From CAZAZQ01 sp964489705 (GTDB taxonomy: Bacteria > Zixibacteria > MSB-5A5 > GN15 > FEB-12): a DNA stretch of 64,000 nt. Below the pieces are notes generated by a model. That model was not told the origin of the DNA. It ran no database searches and saw only the letters and a list, made by a program, of their open reading frames with translations. Within the stretch, counting starts at the first letter, position 1. The number at the start of each line of letters is the position of its first letter. Both the position numbers and the translations under genes were made by a program. Positions 37,289 to 47,500 of the stretch are shown in pieces. The DNA lies in the NCBI GenBank assembly GCA_964489705.1, contig CAZAZQ010000007.1:1-64000 (forward strand), written 5' to 3'.

Positions 37289-37741
37289 ATGCAAAGAGAA
37301 AATAGCCATGCTCGACGGATAGAGGAATTTATCAAATCGCAACGCCTTGCTGTCGTAGGAGTTTCAAAGCGGAAGTTCGGCGGCACCATCTACAAGGCTC
37401 TCAAGAAACGAGGCTATGAAGTTTACCCTGTGCATCCCACGATGGAGACGTTCGATGGCGACCGGTGCTATTCAACTCTTGCTCAGCTTCCCAAGAAAAT
37501 CGACGCGGCAATCATTGCCGTCTCGCCTGCTAATGCGGCAGTGGTGCTGAAAGATATTCGAGAAACGGGCATTACAAAGCTCTGGTTTCAGCAGGGAGCG
37601 GATTTCTCGAACGTCATAGCGAAAATAGATTCCGACTCACTGCAAATTATCAGTGGTAAGTGTATCCTCATGTATGCCCCGCCGGTGACGGGGATTCATT
37701 CGGTTCATCGCTTTTTTGCCCGCTTGTTCGGCTCTCTGTAG
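37289..37741 (+). CDS. CoA-binding domain protein (YccU-like)
   Basis: The 150-aa protein fits the CoA_binding_2 family: LAVVGVSKRKFGGTIYKALKKRGYEVYPVHPTMETFDGDRCYSTL and then DAAIIAVSPANAAVVLKDIRETGITKLWFQQGA, a Rossmann-type fold that binds nucleotide or CoA. The domain stands alone, as in the small YccU/YbfB proteins whose role is not settled. It is followed by a hairpin (CTACCAT-GA-TGGTA at about 37786-37799). The start site has no strong ribosome-binding site. Confidence 0.85.
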   Translation: MQRENSHARRIEEFIKSQRLAVVGVSKRKFGGTIYKALKKRGYEVYPVHPTMETFDGDRCYSTLAQLPKKIDAAIIAVSPANAAVVLKDIRETGITKLWFQQGADFSNVIAKIDSDSLQIISGKCILMYAPPVTGIHSVHRFFARLFGSL

Positions 37742-37972
37742 AAGTGGGTAGTTCAATCGCGCGTATATAATATAGAAAAGCCGGGCTACCATGATGGTAA
37801 CCCGACTATTCCAATTCCCCCACAACTGCCTCTACTTGAGCAGTGTTGTTACTTTTGCGACTTCATTTCCTTCTTATGTATGACAGCTCGTTCAACTTCA
37901 CCTGTTTATATAGCCCCCAACTTTTGTTTTTGTAGATTTTGAGTGCGATTTTTTGGGAAAATTTTTGAGAGG

Positions 37973-40405
37973 CTATTTGTTCTTATAGAAATAGATACCG
38001 GCGGCAGGGTAGTGGACGATGGAATCGCCGTAGTAAACGATAGTATTGGCAAGGAGGGAATCCAGAAGGCGTTGCGAGTCGGTTATTCTTTTTCGGTGCA
38101 CCTTCATGAGGTAATCATTGAAAAGGTCGAGTTGCCCATCGGCGAAGTAATTATTGATGGGAATAAAGTTACTATCGAGTATGTACCCTATATGAGGTAA
38201 CCCTTTTTTGTAGAAAGAGACGGTTTCGCCGTCAATGAAAATGCCCGAACCCTCAACGGTTGAAATATGAAAGGTGTGAGCGGTTGAATCCCACAGAATT
38301 TCCTCTACATAATTTCGTACTTCTTCCTCTTGTGATAACTCAGTTTCCGGAAAAGCGACATAGTACAACTGGCTTCCTTTTGCCATACCTGAGACTTGAA
38401 AAAGCTCGTTGTCGTAAGGCGGACTGACGCCGTAAAGGTTTTTGGGGTCAAGCACGCACAAGACGGCTCGACTCATGCGGTTGTTGGTTGCTTTGACGTA
38501 TACTTCAGGCTCACCGTCTCCGTCCCGGTCCATGACGCGGGTACCAGAGGGCCAGGGTGCCCCGGTGTGGAGATAGGGACCTGAAACGATGTTCCCAGCA
38601 GTGTCAAACAGCAAAAACTGATGCCTCACGGGCGGAGACCACTCAGCTCTGGTCATGACAAAGATGTTACTATCCTTGTCAATAATAGGAATAATCTCTT
38701 GTACCCCGTAGCTCATATTTGCGGTTATGTCTTTATAATCTACGTCACCGGGATATCCTGTTTTTACGAAAGCCTGCTTTTTCCATCGTTGAGCTCCCTT
38801 GTCCGAATAGAACAATAGCATCCCTCTCAAGCCCCCTGGCCACAAGTTGAAAAATAGTTCATCACGCCCGTTACCATCCGTATCGATTGCCCACCATGTT
38901 CTTCTCCGGTGGGTCCTAACAAGGTCATACCATCCGGGGTTCAATGGTTCGCTAAACTCTTCCGATACCCATAATTCCTGACCTAGTGAGTTCAAAGTTC
39001 GGAAGCGGTTGCCGAGAACCTCTATTCTAGCGATATGCCAATCAAACCAGGGATTGAACTTTTTGGGGAAGAGCAGAGCAAGGAAGAGCCAGATGAGCAC
39101 CGCCAAGAAAGGAAGCTGAATGGTCGTCATGCGGCTGTACTTGTAAGCCTTGCGGACGACGAACTGTCCGATACAGACCTTCTCGGGGCGGATGATGTTA
39201 TGATTTTCAATGAGCTCGCTGAGATGCTCCGCCGTAATCAGGTGCAGTCGTCGGTTAGGAAAGCGGCGCTTCAATTCGCCTACGCATTCTCGCGCTTTGC
39301 TAGCGTTAGCTTCAGGGAGCACAAGGTATCTGACATGGGAAAAGAACGCCCGTTCGACTTTGATGGCGAGGGTCTCCTCGTTGACCGGGGTCAGCTTCCC
39401 ATCGGAGGTCACTCCGCCGGTGAAAGTAACATCCCCCGCCAACAACCGTTCTTGGCGCATAACTTCCGGTTTGAGGAGCTGGGTGTAGGCAATCAAGCCG
39501 AAAGCAATACCGATGGAGTCGCCGGTAAACGAATGTCCCCTGTCATCAATGGAAAAGTGGGCGTCGTAGTATGACTCGGCTTGTTTTTTCAGTCCTTCCC
39601 CTTTGAATATGCGGCGAACCGCTTTGAGAGAATCGAACGCCACTCCAATAAACGGATCATCCGGTGATTTTATTTGGTTTTCAAAAGCGATTTTGTCGGT
39701 CTTTGCCGTTTTTTTCAAACATTCAACTTCGCCGCGTAGAACTCTCATGCGACCGCGCCATGAGGATGAAGCTCCTGTGCGTGGTGAAGGAAGATGGACG
39801 GGATAGTATGGCACTACTTTTTCGACAAAAAGGCAATGAGCGCAATCGTACGAGTTGGTCGTGCGGGCGATTTCCCATTTGTGCGAAATCTCCTCAAGGA
39901 GTCGACGTGCAGCAGGGGCTTTCTCTCGTATTTCCACACATACCCTTTGGAAAGCCGTAAGTTCGTTTTCATATTCGTGGTGGGATTGCTTTCGAGGAAG
40001 TTTGTCGGTCTCGTGTGTCAACTCAGCGATAAGGGTGAGCCCTTTTTCAACTTCTCCCACGTAAAAATACGATGTAGCCAGATGCGTGACCGCTGCATGG
40101 AGCGTTTCTTGGATTGCCGCTTTATAGCGGGTGTCGGGGTATAAAGCCATTTCGCGTAAGGGCGGCAATATCCCTTCCAATTCGTCCAGCGTCAGATCGT
40201 TGAGGTTGTCTTCGGTGACGCTTTGGATGACAAGCGGGAAATACTCCTCAAAGTAGCTCTGGTACGCTTTCCCCTCACGGTAATTACGAAGCAGATACCA
40301 AAAATCGACAGTCGTCAGCAGTGCGAGGTCGGAGGCGGTTTGCCGCATGAGGGCGGACTTGAGCTTGGCAAATTCTTTGGCTATCTGGAGCGGTGAGGTA
40401 TTCAT
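37973..40405 (-). CDS. Lon-like protease domain / membrane helix / FG-GAP-like protein
   Basis: ATG 40405 (MNTSPLQIAK) is chosen because the frame upstream, up to 40705, runs through a palindromic intergenic element. The 810-aa protein has a helical N-terminal part (about 1-260), then a Lon-type serine-lysine protease domain (about 285-400): GDSIGIAFG places Ser at 297, and after TGGVTSDGKLTPVN the Lys at 349 precedes VERAFFSHVRYLVLPEAN, the expected order. No AAA module is attached. One membrane helix (about 428-447, LPFLAVLIWLFLALLF) leads to a C-terminal region with calcium-loop DTDGNGRDELFF and DRDGDGEPEVYVK, as in FG-GAP/VCBS propellers. Topology suggests protease inside and propeller outside. 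I know of no described protein with this order. Activity and partner are unproven. Confidence 0.75.
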   Translation of the reverse strand: MNTSPLQIAKEFAKLKSALMRQTASDLALLTTVDFWYLLRNYREGKAYQSYFEEYFPLVIQSVTEDNLNDLTLDELEGILPPLREMALYPDTRYKAAIQETLHAAVTHLATSYFYVGEVEKGLTLIAELTHETDKLPRKQSHHEYENELTAFQRVCVEIREKAPAARRLLEEISHKWEIARTTNSYDCAHCLFVEKVVPYYPVHLPSPRTGASSSWRGRMRVLRGEVECLKKTAKTDKIAFENQIKSPDDPFIGVAFDSLKAVRRIFKGEGLKKQAESYYDAHFSIDDRGHSFTGDSIGIAFGLIAYTQLLKPEVMRQERLLAGDVTFTGGVTSDGKLTPVNEETLAIKVERAFFSHVRYLVLPEANASKARECVGELKRRFPNRRLHLITAEHLSELIENHNIIRPEKVCIGQFVVRKAYKYSRMTTIQLPFLAVLIWLFLALLFPKKFNPWFDWHIARIEVLGNRFRTLNSLGQELWVSEEFSEPLNPGWYDLVRTHRRRTWWAIDTDGNGRDELFFNLWPGGLRGMLLFYSDKGAQRWKKQAFVKTGYPGDVDYKDITANMSYGVQEIIPIIDKDSNIFVMTRAEWSPPVRHQFLLFDTAGNIVSGPYLHTGAPWPSGTRVMDRDGDGEPEVYVKATNNRMSRAVLCVLDPKNLYGVSPPYDNELFQVSGMAKGSQLYYVAFPETELSQEEEVRNYVEEILWDSTAHTFHISTVEGSGIFIDGETVSFYKKGLPHIGYILDSNFIPINNYFADGQLDLFNDYLMKVHRKRITDSQRLLDSLLANTIVYYGDSIVHYPAAGIYFYKNK

Positions 40406-40592
40406 ACGCAATAAATAGTAACCGAAACACTGCGTTGTCGATAATCTACTTTCAAAAGGTACGCCCTTTTGGTGTGCCAAGCAAGAGAGGAGATGTTTTT
40501 TTGATTGTGTTGAGCAGGTGTCAACGGCGCCGGTAGTTAACAGTCCGATAGGAAAACTCCAGGGGAATTTGCCGTTTCGATGCTTTCGCTTT

Positions 40593-40677
40593 GGCAGGTC
40601 TCTTGCGAGACCTTTCCCTAAGACGGTATCTACCTGTAAAAAGGGTTTTAGTAGGGCAGGGTCTGGGACAGACCGCC
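40593..40677. repeat. palindromic intergenic element (two hairpins)
   Basis: AGGTCTC (40596-40602) pairs with GAGACCT (40607-40613) around TTGC. GGTCTG (40660-40665) pairs with CAGACC (40669-40674) around GGA. The same two-box form occurs at 56411-56485 and, inverted, at 19439-19511. Confidence 0.75.
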
Positions 40678-40816
40678 ATTTTTCCTGTGTTGTCGATAAT
40701 TCCATAAGGCGAGATGTACATTTTGAACGTGTCCGACAAGAGAGATGAATTGGAACCGTTTGGAAACTTCTTCTGAGCTGTTCTTATCGGCGTTGGGAAA
40801 AGAGAGAACGTCTTTA

Positions 40817-41026
40817 CAGAACAAAAAAACGCCTGCCGGTTGTTCGGCAGGCGTCCGCGTTTTTGGTAGCGNNNNNNNNNNNNNNNNNNNNNNNNNNNNN
40901 NNNNNNNNNNNNNNNNNNNNNNNNNNNNNNNNNNNNNNNNNNNNNNNNNNNNNNNNNNNNNNNNNNNNNNNCAGAACAAAAAAACGCCTGCCGGTTGTTC
41001 GGCAGGCGTCCGCGTTTTTGGTAGCG
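40817..41026. other. scaffold gap of 100 N flanked by an identical 55-bp segment
   Basis: Bases 40872-40971 are N. The 55 bases before (40817-40871) and after (40972-41026) are identical: CAGAAC, seven A, the hairpin and TTTTTGGTAGCG. Contigs that end in the same sequence but were not merged give this picture, so the true gap may be zero or negative, or a real repeat may be hidden. Any frame running through here is an artefact. Confidence 0.95.
40985..41008 (-). terminator. intrinsic terminator after tRNA-Glu
   Basis: CGCCTGCCG (40985-40993) pairs with CGGCAGGCG (41000-41008). On the minus strand the hairpin is followed by seven T. The duplicate copy at 40830-40853 belongs to the contig-end repeat described for the gap. 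Confidence 0.9.
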
Positions 41027-41093
41027 GTACGGGGAATCGAACCCCGGTTTGATGGCTGAGAACCACCTGTCCTAACCCCTAGACGATACCGCC
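41019..41093 (-). tRNA. tRNA-Glu (CTC)
   Basis: The minus-strand sequence GGCGGTATCGTCTAGGGGTT...GTACCGCTACCA folds into a cloverleaf with encoded CCA. The anticodon loop TTCTCAG gives CTC, read as Glu, and the D-arm matches glutamate tRNAs. Confidence 0.92.
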
Positions 41094-41431
41094 ATCGCAA
41101 TGCGCAATGCTAAGAAAGCAACAGCGACGAAATATATCAATTCCCTATTTCTTGTCAAGTGATGCGACGGTTCTGATTCGGAAATAAAGAAAATTATTTT
41201 TTTGTCCCGAAATTCATTAGCAACCAGCCAAAATGGCTGCTAATATGCCAAAGTGACCGTAGCGTTACTTCTTCTTGCCCATAAACTTACCACCTCCGCT
41301 CACTTTTTTCCAGCTTCTCTTTGTCAAGCAGTAACCGCCGAAAAACCGACAGAAAAATGCTTTTTTATTGTATTCTCTAAGAATTACTCCTATATACTAC
41401 GTCAATAGATTGGAATGCGAACGGAGGTGTT
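41094..41431. other. 338-nt intergenic region before the Lon-related protease
   Basis: Two details stand out. Bases 41100-41122 match the first 23 bases of the small gene at 44345 with one difference (ATGCGCAATGCTAAGAAAGC at the start), giving a short frame to TGA at 41160-41162. A hairpin TTAGCA (41217-41222)...TGCTAA (41238-41243) with AGCC/GGCT inside lies mid-region. No promoter is clear. Confidence 0.5.
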
Positions 41432-43942
41432 ATGCCGAGGAAAAAACAAAGCACGCTGAAACGGCCAAAGGAACTAACCGGAAAAGATTTATCATACCAA
41501 ATTACTTTTCAACCCAAAGGGGTGACATCGACAGATGACATTTCGCCCTGTTCGGGAGTAATCGGACAAAAACGGGCTATTGAAGCGGTCAAAACCGGTT
41601 TGAACGTCAAAAGTTCCGGCTACAATATATTCATCACCGGTCCGACCGGCACAGGACGGACCGCATCCATTCGCCATCTTCTCGAACAGCTCAACCGCGA
41701 AAAGCCGAATTTGCTCGATATTTGTTACGTCAACAACTTCAAGAACGAAGACAGCCCGCGCGTGTTGACCTTTCAAGCGGGAGACGGGCGTCGCTTCAAA
41801 AAGGATATGAACTATCTTATCACGTCCGTGCGAAAAGCGGTGCCGAAGATTTTTCTCTCCGAGGATTACAAAGACAGATACAGCCGTATTGTTCGGGAGT
41901 TTGAAGGACGACAGAAGAAGCTCATCCGGGCGTTTGAAGAAAAGCTGACCAAGGCGGGCTTTGTAATGGTGCAGGTACAGACCGGCTTGGGCGTTCGCAA
42001 CGAAATCCAGCCGCTCATCGACGAGGAACCGGTTTCATTGGAAAAACTGGAACGGTTGTCCAAAGAGGGGAAATTTTCCTTGGCACGACTCGATGAGCTC
42101 CGCCGTCTGTGGGACAGCTTGCGGCGCGATTTCGACAACACCACCGTTGAGTCGAAGAAGCTTTCCAACAAAATGGAAGATGCTCTCGAGAAGCTCAATT
42201 ATTCGATGATAGCCCCACTCATTACGGAGAAAATCAACGTCTTGAAAAAGCGCTATCCGGATGAAAAGGTTGTCGGGTATCTGGAAGAAGTGGAAGAAGC
42301 GCTGCTGAGCGATCTGGATAGATTTCGGGAAGCACAGCCGCGTCGCGGTGAAGAAGAACCGCCGCCCTACCGGAAGCGGGAACCGTTCGAAGAATTTTCC
42401 GTCAATCTCATCCTCGACAACGCCGAAACGGACAAAACCCCCGTCATTTTGGAGAAATCTCCGTCATATAAGAACCTGTTCGGTTCCTTGGAGCGGGTGG
42501 TCGACCGGTTTGGATACTGGCGTACCGATTTCACCCGTATCTTTTCCGGTTCGTTGTTGCGGGCGTCGGGCGGTTTCTTAATCGCTCGCGCGATGGATGT
42601 TCTTTTGGAACCGGGGGTGTGGGTGCATCTCAAGCGGGCGCTACGCAACCGGGAAATTGAAATCGCCGGTTACGATCCGTTTTACATGATGGCGGGTTCG
42701 GGCATCAAGCCGGAGCCGATTCCGCTCGATGTGAAGGTTGTCTTGGTCGGGGAACCGGAAGTGTACAACTTGTTGTGGCGGCTCGATGAAGATTTCAAGA
42801 AGGTGTTCAAGGTAAAAGCGGAATTTGACAGCGTCATGCCGGCAAATCAGGCAAATATGCGAAGCTACTACGAGTTTACCCGCCGTATGGTCGATGAGGA
42901 GCATTTGATTCCGTTTGATATTAGCGGTATGCAGGCGGTAGTCGAATACGGCAAGCGGTTGTCGGGACGGCGTGACAAGCTGACCACTCGTTTTTCGGCT
43001 ATTTCGGATATTATCCGGGAGAGTGCCTTTTGCGCCCAACAGAAGAAAGCATCCCGTGTTACCCGTAAAGATGTCTATACCGCCATCAACCGGAAACGAA
43101 TGCGTATTAATCTCGTCGAGGAAAAGATTCAAGAACTTTTCGATGAGAATATTCTGCTTATTTCCACATCCGGCACGGCGGTGGGGCAGATAAACGGTTT
43201 GTCGGTGTATTCCATCGGGGAGTATTCCTTCGGACGTCCCACCCGCATTACCGCCAGTACCTCGTTGGGACGAGCCGGTATTATCAATATCGAGCGGGAA
43301 GCCGACCTCTCCGGACCTATTCATAACAAAGGGGTGCTGGTATTGACAGGGTACCTCCGCCACATGTTTGCCCAGGACAAACCGTTGGTTATGTCGGCGT
43401 CGTTGACCTTTGAGCAATCCTACAGCGGGGTGGACGGTGATTCGGCATCGTCAGCAGAGATTTATGTTATTTTGTCCTCCTTGGGGAATATTCCCATCAG
43501 GCAAAACATTGCCGTTACCGGCTCGGTCAACCAGAAAGGAGAAATCCAACCCATCGGGGGAGTGAACGAGAAGGTAGAAGGCTTTTACGATGTCTGCAAA
43601 AGCCGACGATTGACGGGCGACCAGGGTGTTATCATCCCTCACCAAAACGTCAAGGACTTGCTGCTCCGTCCCGATGTCATCGAAGCGGTGGAAAAAGGGA
43701 AGTTTCATATCTATCCCATCAAGACCATCAACGAAGGGATAGAAATCCTCACCGGGATGCCCGCCGGAAAACGCTTGGCAAACGGCAAATTTACCCCCGG
43801 TTCGGTTTTGGCGATTGTCGATGAGAAGTTGCGTGAGATGGCGCTGACTCTCCAACGTTTCGGGCGGGACAAACAAGACGATAACGACGCCGGTGGGAAG
43901 CAAGAGAAACAATTGAAAGGTGTTTCGAAGAAAAAAGAGTAA
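41432..43942 (+). CDS. Lon-related ATP-dependent protease (AAA_32 / COG1067 type)
   Basis: The 836-aa protein has Walker A GPTGTGRTASI (about 69-79) with Arg where most AAA proteins have Lys, the norm in this family. A long coiled-coil region (about 180-290) and the AAA/lid region (about 330-560) follow. The Lon protease domain shows TGEI-like AVTGSVNQKGEIQPIGG, Ser671 in VDGDSASSAEIY and Lys714 in GGVNEKVEGFYDV. It differs from classical Lon by lacking the LAN domain. GGAGGTG precedes ATG 41432. A clear terminator follows. It is probably a cytoplasmic quality-control protease. Confidence 0.93.
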   Translation: MPRKKQSTLKRPKELTGKDLSYQITFQPKGVTSTDDISPCSGVIGQKRAIEAVKTGLNVKSSGYNIFITGPTGTGRTASIRHLLEQLNREKPNLLDICYVNNFKNEDSPRVLTFQAGDGRRFKKDMNYLITSVRKAVPKIFLSEDYKDRYSRIVREFEGRQKKLIRAFEEKLTKAGFVMVQVQTGLGVRNEIQPLIDEEPVSLEKLERLSKEGKFSLARLDELRRLWDSLRRDFDNTTVESKKLSNKMEDALEKLNYSMIAPLITEKINVLKKRYPDEKVVGYLEEVEEALLSDLDRFREAQPRRGEEEPPPYRKREPFEEFSVNLILDNAETDKTPVILEKSPSYKNLFGSLERVVDRFGYWRTDFTRIFSGSLLRASGGFLIARAMDVLLEPGVWVHLKRALRNREIEIAGYDPFYMMAGSGIKPEPIPLDVKVVLVGEPEVYNLLWRLDEDFKKVFKVKAEFDSVMPANQANMRSYYEFTRRMVDEEHLIPFDISGMQAVVEYGKRLSGRRDKLTTRFSAISDIIRESAFCAQQKKASRVTRKDVYTAINRKRMRINLVEEKIQELFDENILLISTSGTAVGQINGLSVYSIGEYSFGRPTRITASTSLGRAGIINIEREADLSGPIHNKGVLVLTGYLRHMFAQDKPLVMSASLTFEQSYSGVDGDSASSAEIYVILSSLGNIPIRQNIAVTGSVNQKGEIQPIGGVNEKVEGFYDVCKSRRLTGDQGVIIPHQNVKDLLLRPDVIEAVEKGKFHIYPIKTINEGIEILTGMPAGKRLANGKFTPGSVLAIVDEKLREMALTLQRFGRDKQDDNDAGGKQEKQLKGVSKKKE

Positions 43943-43989
43943 CTTTTCTTATTCCTTTTGTTTGAACCCAAACACGAAGATATATACAG

Positions 43990-44025
43990 GTGGGAAGAAA
44001 GTGAGAAAAATCTTCCCACTTTTTT
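43990..44025 (+). terminator. intrinsic terminator after the Lon-related protease
   Basis: GTGGGAAGA (43990-43998) pairs with TCTTCCCAC (44011-44019), followed by TTTTTTATT. Confidence 0.9.
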
Positions 44026-44344
44026 ATTGAAGATGTCATGGTGCTGTCCGCAACCACGGTCGGTTTCCGTGTGGCATCCGTCGATTCTCTTTGAGAAGGA
44101 AGGGAGGACGGTTTTGTCCGCTACTGAGGAGTATCGTGCCAATAAAATGTGAGATGACGTCTTTTCCATCTTTCGTTGAAAGGAGGTGAGGGTCGTTCGA
44201 ACGGTTGACGGTATCATGGATACACGTTAACGGGGTTAAATTTTTTTTTGACACATCATAGGTATACATTCATTTTTTTCTTGACAATGTTTTAATAAAA
44301 GGGTTGTTTGTTGAAGTATCCAATACTAAGATGGAGGATCGTTA

Positions 44345-44500
44345 ATGCGCAAGGCTAAGAAAGCAACGAAAAAAACTGCGAAGAAAAAAGCAGTAGCGAA
44401 GAAAGTTCGCTGTGCGGCGAAGACCAAAGATGGGAAGCGTTGCAAGCGCTATACGGACGGAAAGAGCAAATACTGCTCGCTCCATAAGAAACGTAGATAA
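44345..44500 (+). CDS. 51-aa Lys-rich protein with a short zinc motif
   Basis: GGAGG seven bases before ATG 44345 opens a 51-codon frame ending TAA 44498-44500. The first 20 residues are Lys/Ala-rich (MRKAKKATKKTAKKKAVAKK), as in histone H1-like tails. The rest is VRCAAKTKDGKRCKRYTDGK and SKYCSLHKKRR, giving the pattern C-x8-C-x11-C-x2-H, which I recognise from DUF5763-type short zinc-like motifs. It may bind nucleic acid. A strong terminator follows at 44519. A related 23-bp start sequence occurs at 41100. Confidence 0.75.
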   Translation: MRKAKKATKKTAKKKAVAKKVRCAAKTKDGKRCKRYTDGKSKYCSLHKKRR

Positions 44501-44518
44501 GAAGACAGTATCTTGTGA

Positions 44519-44554
44519 ACGCGGTCGTGACATGTGCATGACCGCGTTTTTTTA
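44519..44554. terminator. intrinsic terminator, probably bidirectional
   Basis: ACGCGGTCGTG (44519-44529) pairs with CATGACCGCGT (44537-44547), one wobble, then seven T. It ends the small gene and the converging barrel-protein gene. Confidence 0.9.
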
Positions 44555-44579
44555 TGTCAAAATCGAGGGGAAAAGGTCG

Positions 44580-47500
44580 TTAAAAGTCCGCCCCGAACGA
44601 GAAGTAATGGGTCGGTTTGTCGGAGACGTCATAAAAGTTCGTTGTCCATGCCAAGTCGTAGCGAAGGACGATGAACCCGAGATTGGCGCGCATCCCGAAC
44701 CCGAACCCGAAGTGAATATCCCGCAGCCGCTTTTTCCCACCCTCGGAGGTACCGCCTTTGAAATTGTTGTCGTACCATGCCGAGCCGATGTCGGTGAAGA
44801 CGGCTCCCACCACCCGGGAGATCGTCAAGGGAAGGGGGTAGCGCATGGCGAAGTATTCTATCATGGGAAAACGAAATTCCCAGTTAATCAGTCCGTACCG
44901 ATTCCCCGACAGTTCATAATACGGTACTCCTCTCAGCGGGGTGACGACATCGGCGAAGTAAAGGTTTTCCACTTCGTACACCTTGGCGTCGAGGGTACGA
45001 TTGCCTATCCAGTTGGTTGTTCCGCCGAGGAAATACAGTTTCGGAGTTTTTCCGAACGAAGCCCCGCCGGCAAGGCGGAACGCCATCGTAAACGTTTTCT
45101 TGAAGTGCCAGTACTTCCGGTAGTCGAGGTCAAAAGCGGTAAATTCGATGTCATTCGCATCGAAGAGGTTCACTCCGCCCGATAGCGCCAATCGAGCGCG
45201 TCGTCCGTTGACCGGTCCGGTGATGCCCCAGATGATGTTGTCGGTCACGTATGCCAGTTCGCTCGTTGTCACTTTGGAGCTCCGGTTGGAGGGAACATGG
45301 TAGGTTTGTCGCTCGTATTCGGTCACATGGTACTCCCGGTCGATAAAGTACTGCGACCCGGCAAACTCCACCCGTGAAAAAGTCGAGAAAGGATAGTTGA
45401 GGAACAACTGAAAACCGTAGAAACGGTCGGAGAAGAGAACGTTGTAGTAATCAAGGTAGTAATTCTTGGTGTGGAAGATACCGGTGCCGATGTTGGTGCG
45501 TTTCCGGTTATAGAAATAGTACGCTTGAATGAACGACTGGTCGATGGTATTGACCAGGTCGGTGGCAATGTATATTTGATGATTCCCCAAGTAATCCGAG
45601 AAAATGAAGTACGACTGTCCCCGCATTCCGAAGTAGGTGTCGTAGGCAAACCCGCCGCCGATAAAATCGGGGGTGAATTTCACTTTGTATTTCTTTATTT
45701 CATAGTCGCCGCTCGGCGAAGGGGGAGGAATGGAATCGAACGAAGGGGGTTCCGTTTGCCCGTAGCTATATGTAAAGAGGCTGTCTCCCGGAATTTCTAT
45801 CATGAACGTGTCCAGAGCGTCGTGTTCCTCCGTATCGCCGATAAAAACATACTCCCCGTCATAAATGCCGGTTTCGGAGATGACGGTATCTGTGGGTTGT
45901 TCTTCTTCCTTCGGTTGGGCGGAGGTCGTATCTCTCACCGCAAGAGCCGTACTGTCGGCGGTTTGCAATGAGTCCCCCGACGCTTCAACAGCGCTCGAAT
46001 CCTTGCGGGCGCTGAGCTTTTGATGTGCCGAGAGGGTGGCTTTGGCATGGAGTTTCGGCAGCACATCGTATTTCCCCTTCATAAAGTCGGTCAGCGCCAA
46101 GACTCCATCGTCTCCAGCGGGAACGATGTCTTTCAAAATGAAAACGTCGTACCCGCCCTTGTTGAATGCCGAAAAGGCGATTTTCTGTCCGTCCGGTGAC
46201 CATGACAGCCAGCGAACCCCCGTCAGGATATCCGTTACCGCAATGCACCGGGAACTGTCAAGGTAGCTCACATAGATGTTGTCGATACCGTTGCGGTTTG
46301 AAATGAAGGCGATTTTGGTACCGTCGGGGCTGACAGCGGGAGTCTTGTTGAGTCCCGGTCCGACCTTCAGCGGGGTAACTTCCAAGCTGGCAAGATCGAT
46401 GGTGAACAGGTTGGTATATCCGTATGAGAAATCCCCCGGTTTATAGGCACCGCTTTCGACGTAGGCATGTTTGGAAAGCCCCGTCGTGTCATTCTCGGGA
46501 TGAGGCCGGTCGGATGCGAACGCCAAACGCATCGAGTTGGGAAACCAACTGGGGTCGGTGTCGTCGTAGCGGTCGTCGGTAAGCTGGGTGATTTCGTCCG
46601 TGGCGAGGTCATACAAGAACAAATCCCGCTTGTGTCCCTTGAGAGCGGAGAAAGCAATCTTTTTCCCATCCGGTGACCAGGCGGGGGAGATGATATTGTA
46701 GAAATCCAGTTTTTTCTTCTTGTAGACTTTGCCTTTGGTCAGGTCGTACAGCAAAAGCGCATCCTGCCCCCCCGACTTGGCGACGAAGACGAAACTTTCT
46801 CCGTCGGGGGAAAACGATATCCCCGAAACGTACCAATGCAGCGATTCCAGATCGGCGGAACGCTCTCCTTTCACCAACCGCTCGAGAACCTTTCCATCCT
46901 CGGTTGAGAGCAAAACAATTTCGGTGTAGTCCCATCGGTCGGTGAAGATTGCCAGCCGTCCGCCATCCGGAGAATAGACGGGCTTTTCGTTGAAAAACGA
47001 CCCGTCTTTGCGGGCGTGGGTGAGTTGTTGAGCGATTTCGTCCGGTTCTTTCCGCTTGGCGATTTCGGGCCAATAGCGACGTTTCATCTCTTTGGAAAAC
47101 TCTTCCCAGAACTTCTCTTCGCTTATGCCGAGCGCTTCTTTCAGCGCCCGCTTCATCGTGAGATGAATCTTCCCTTTCCGGAGGATGGTGCCCAGCTTCT
47201 CTTCGCCGTACTTGTCGGCGATGAACTTGACCATCGCTTGTCCCTGCTTATACGCCAAGAAGCCGCCGAGGTAGTCCGGCGGGGTGAGATAATTGTTGAT
47301 TGTAGCGTCGCGGACGTACATATCCGCAAAGTAGTCCCATCCGTGGCGGGATGAATATTCGGCGTACCCTTCGGCGAACCAAAGGGGCAAAGAAAAGAGC
47401 CGCTGGCGTGACAACAACGACGCCAGCGAGTTCCCATAGAGCATGTCGTACACCACCGCATGGGTCAGCTCATGGTGCAACACGTGGCGGAAGTCTTCAT

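Noticed and set aside
40406..40705. N-terminal extension of the Lon-like/FG-GAP protein to 40705
   Set aside because: These 100 codons run through a palindromic intergenic element and lack protein-like sequence; ATG 40405 is the better start.
40521..41100. Two minus-strand frames running through the N block
   Set aside because: They cross the assembly gap and the tRNA-Glu gene, so the translation is meaningless.
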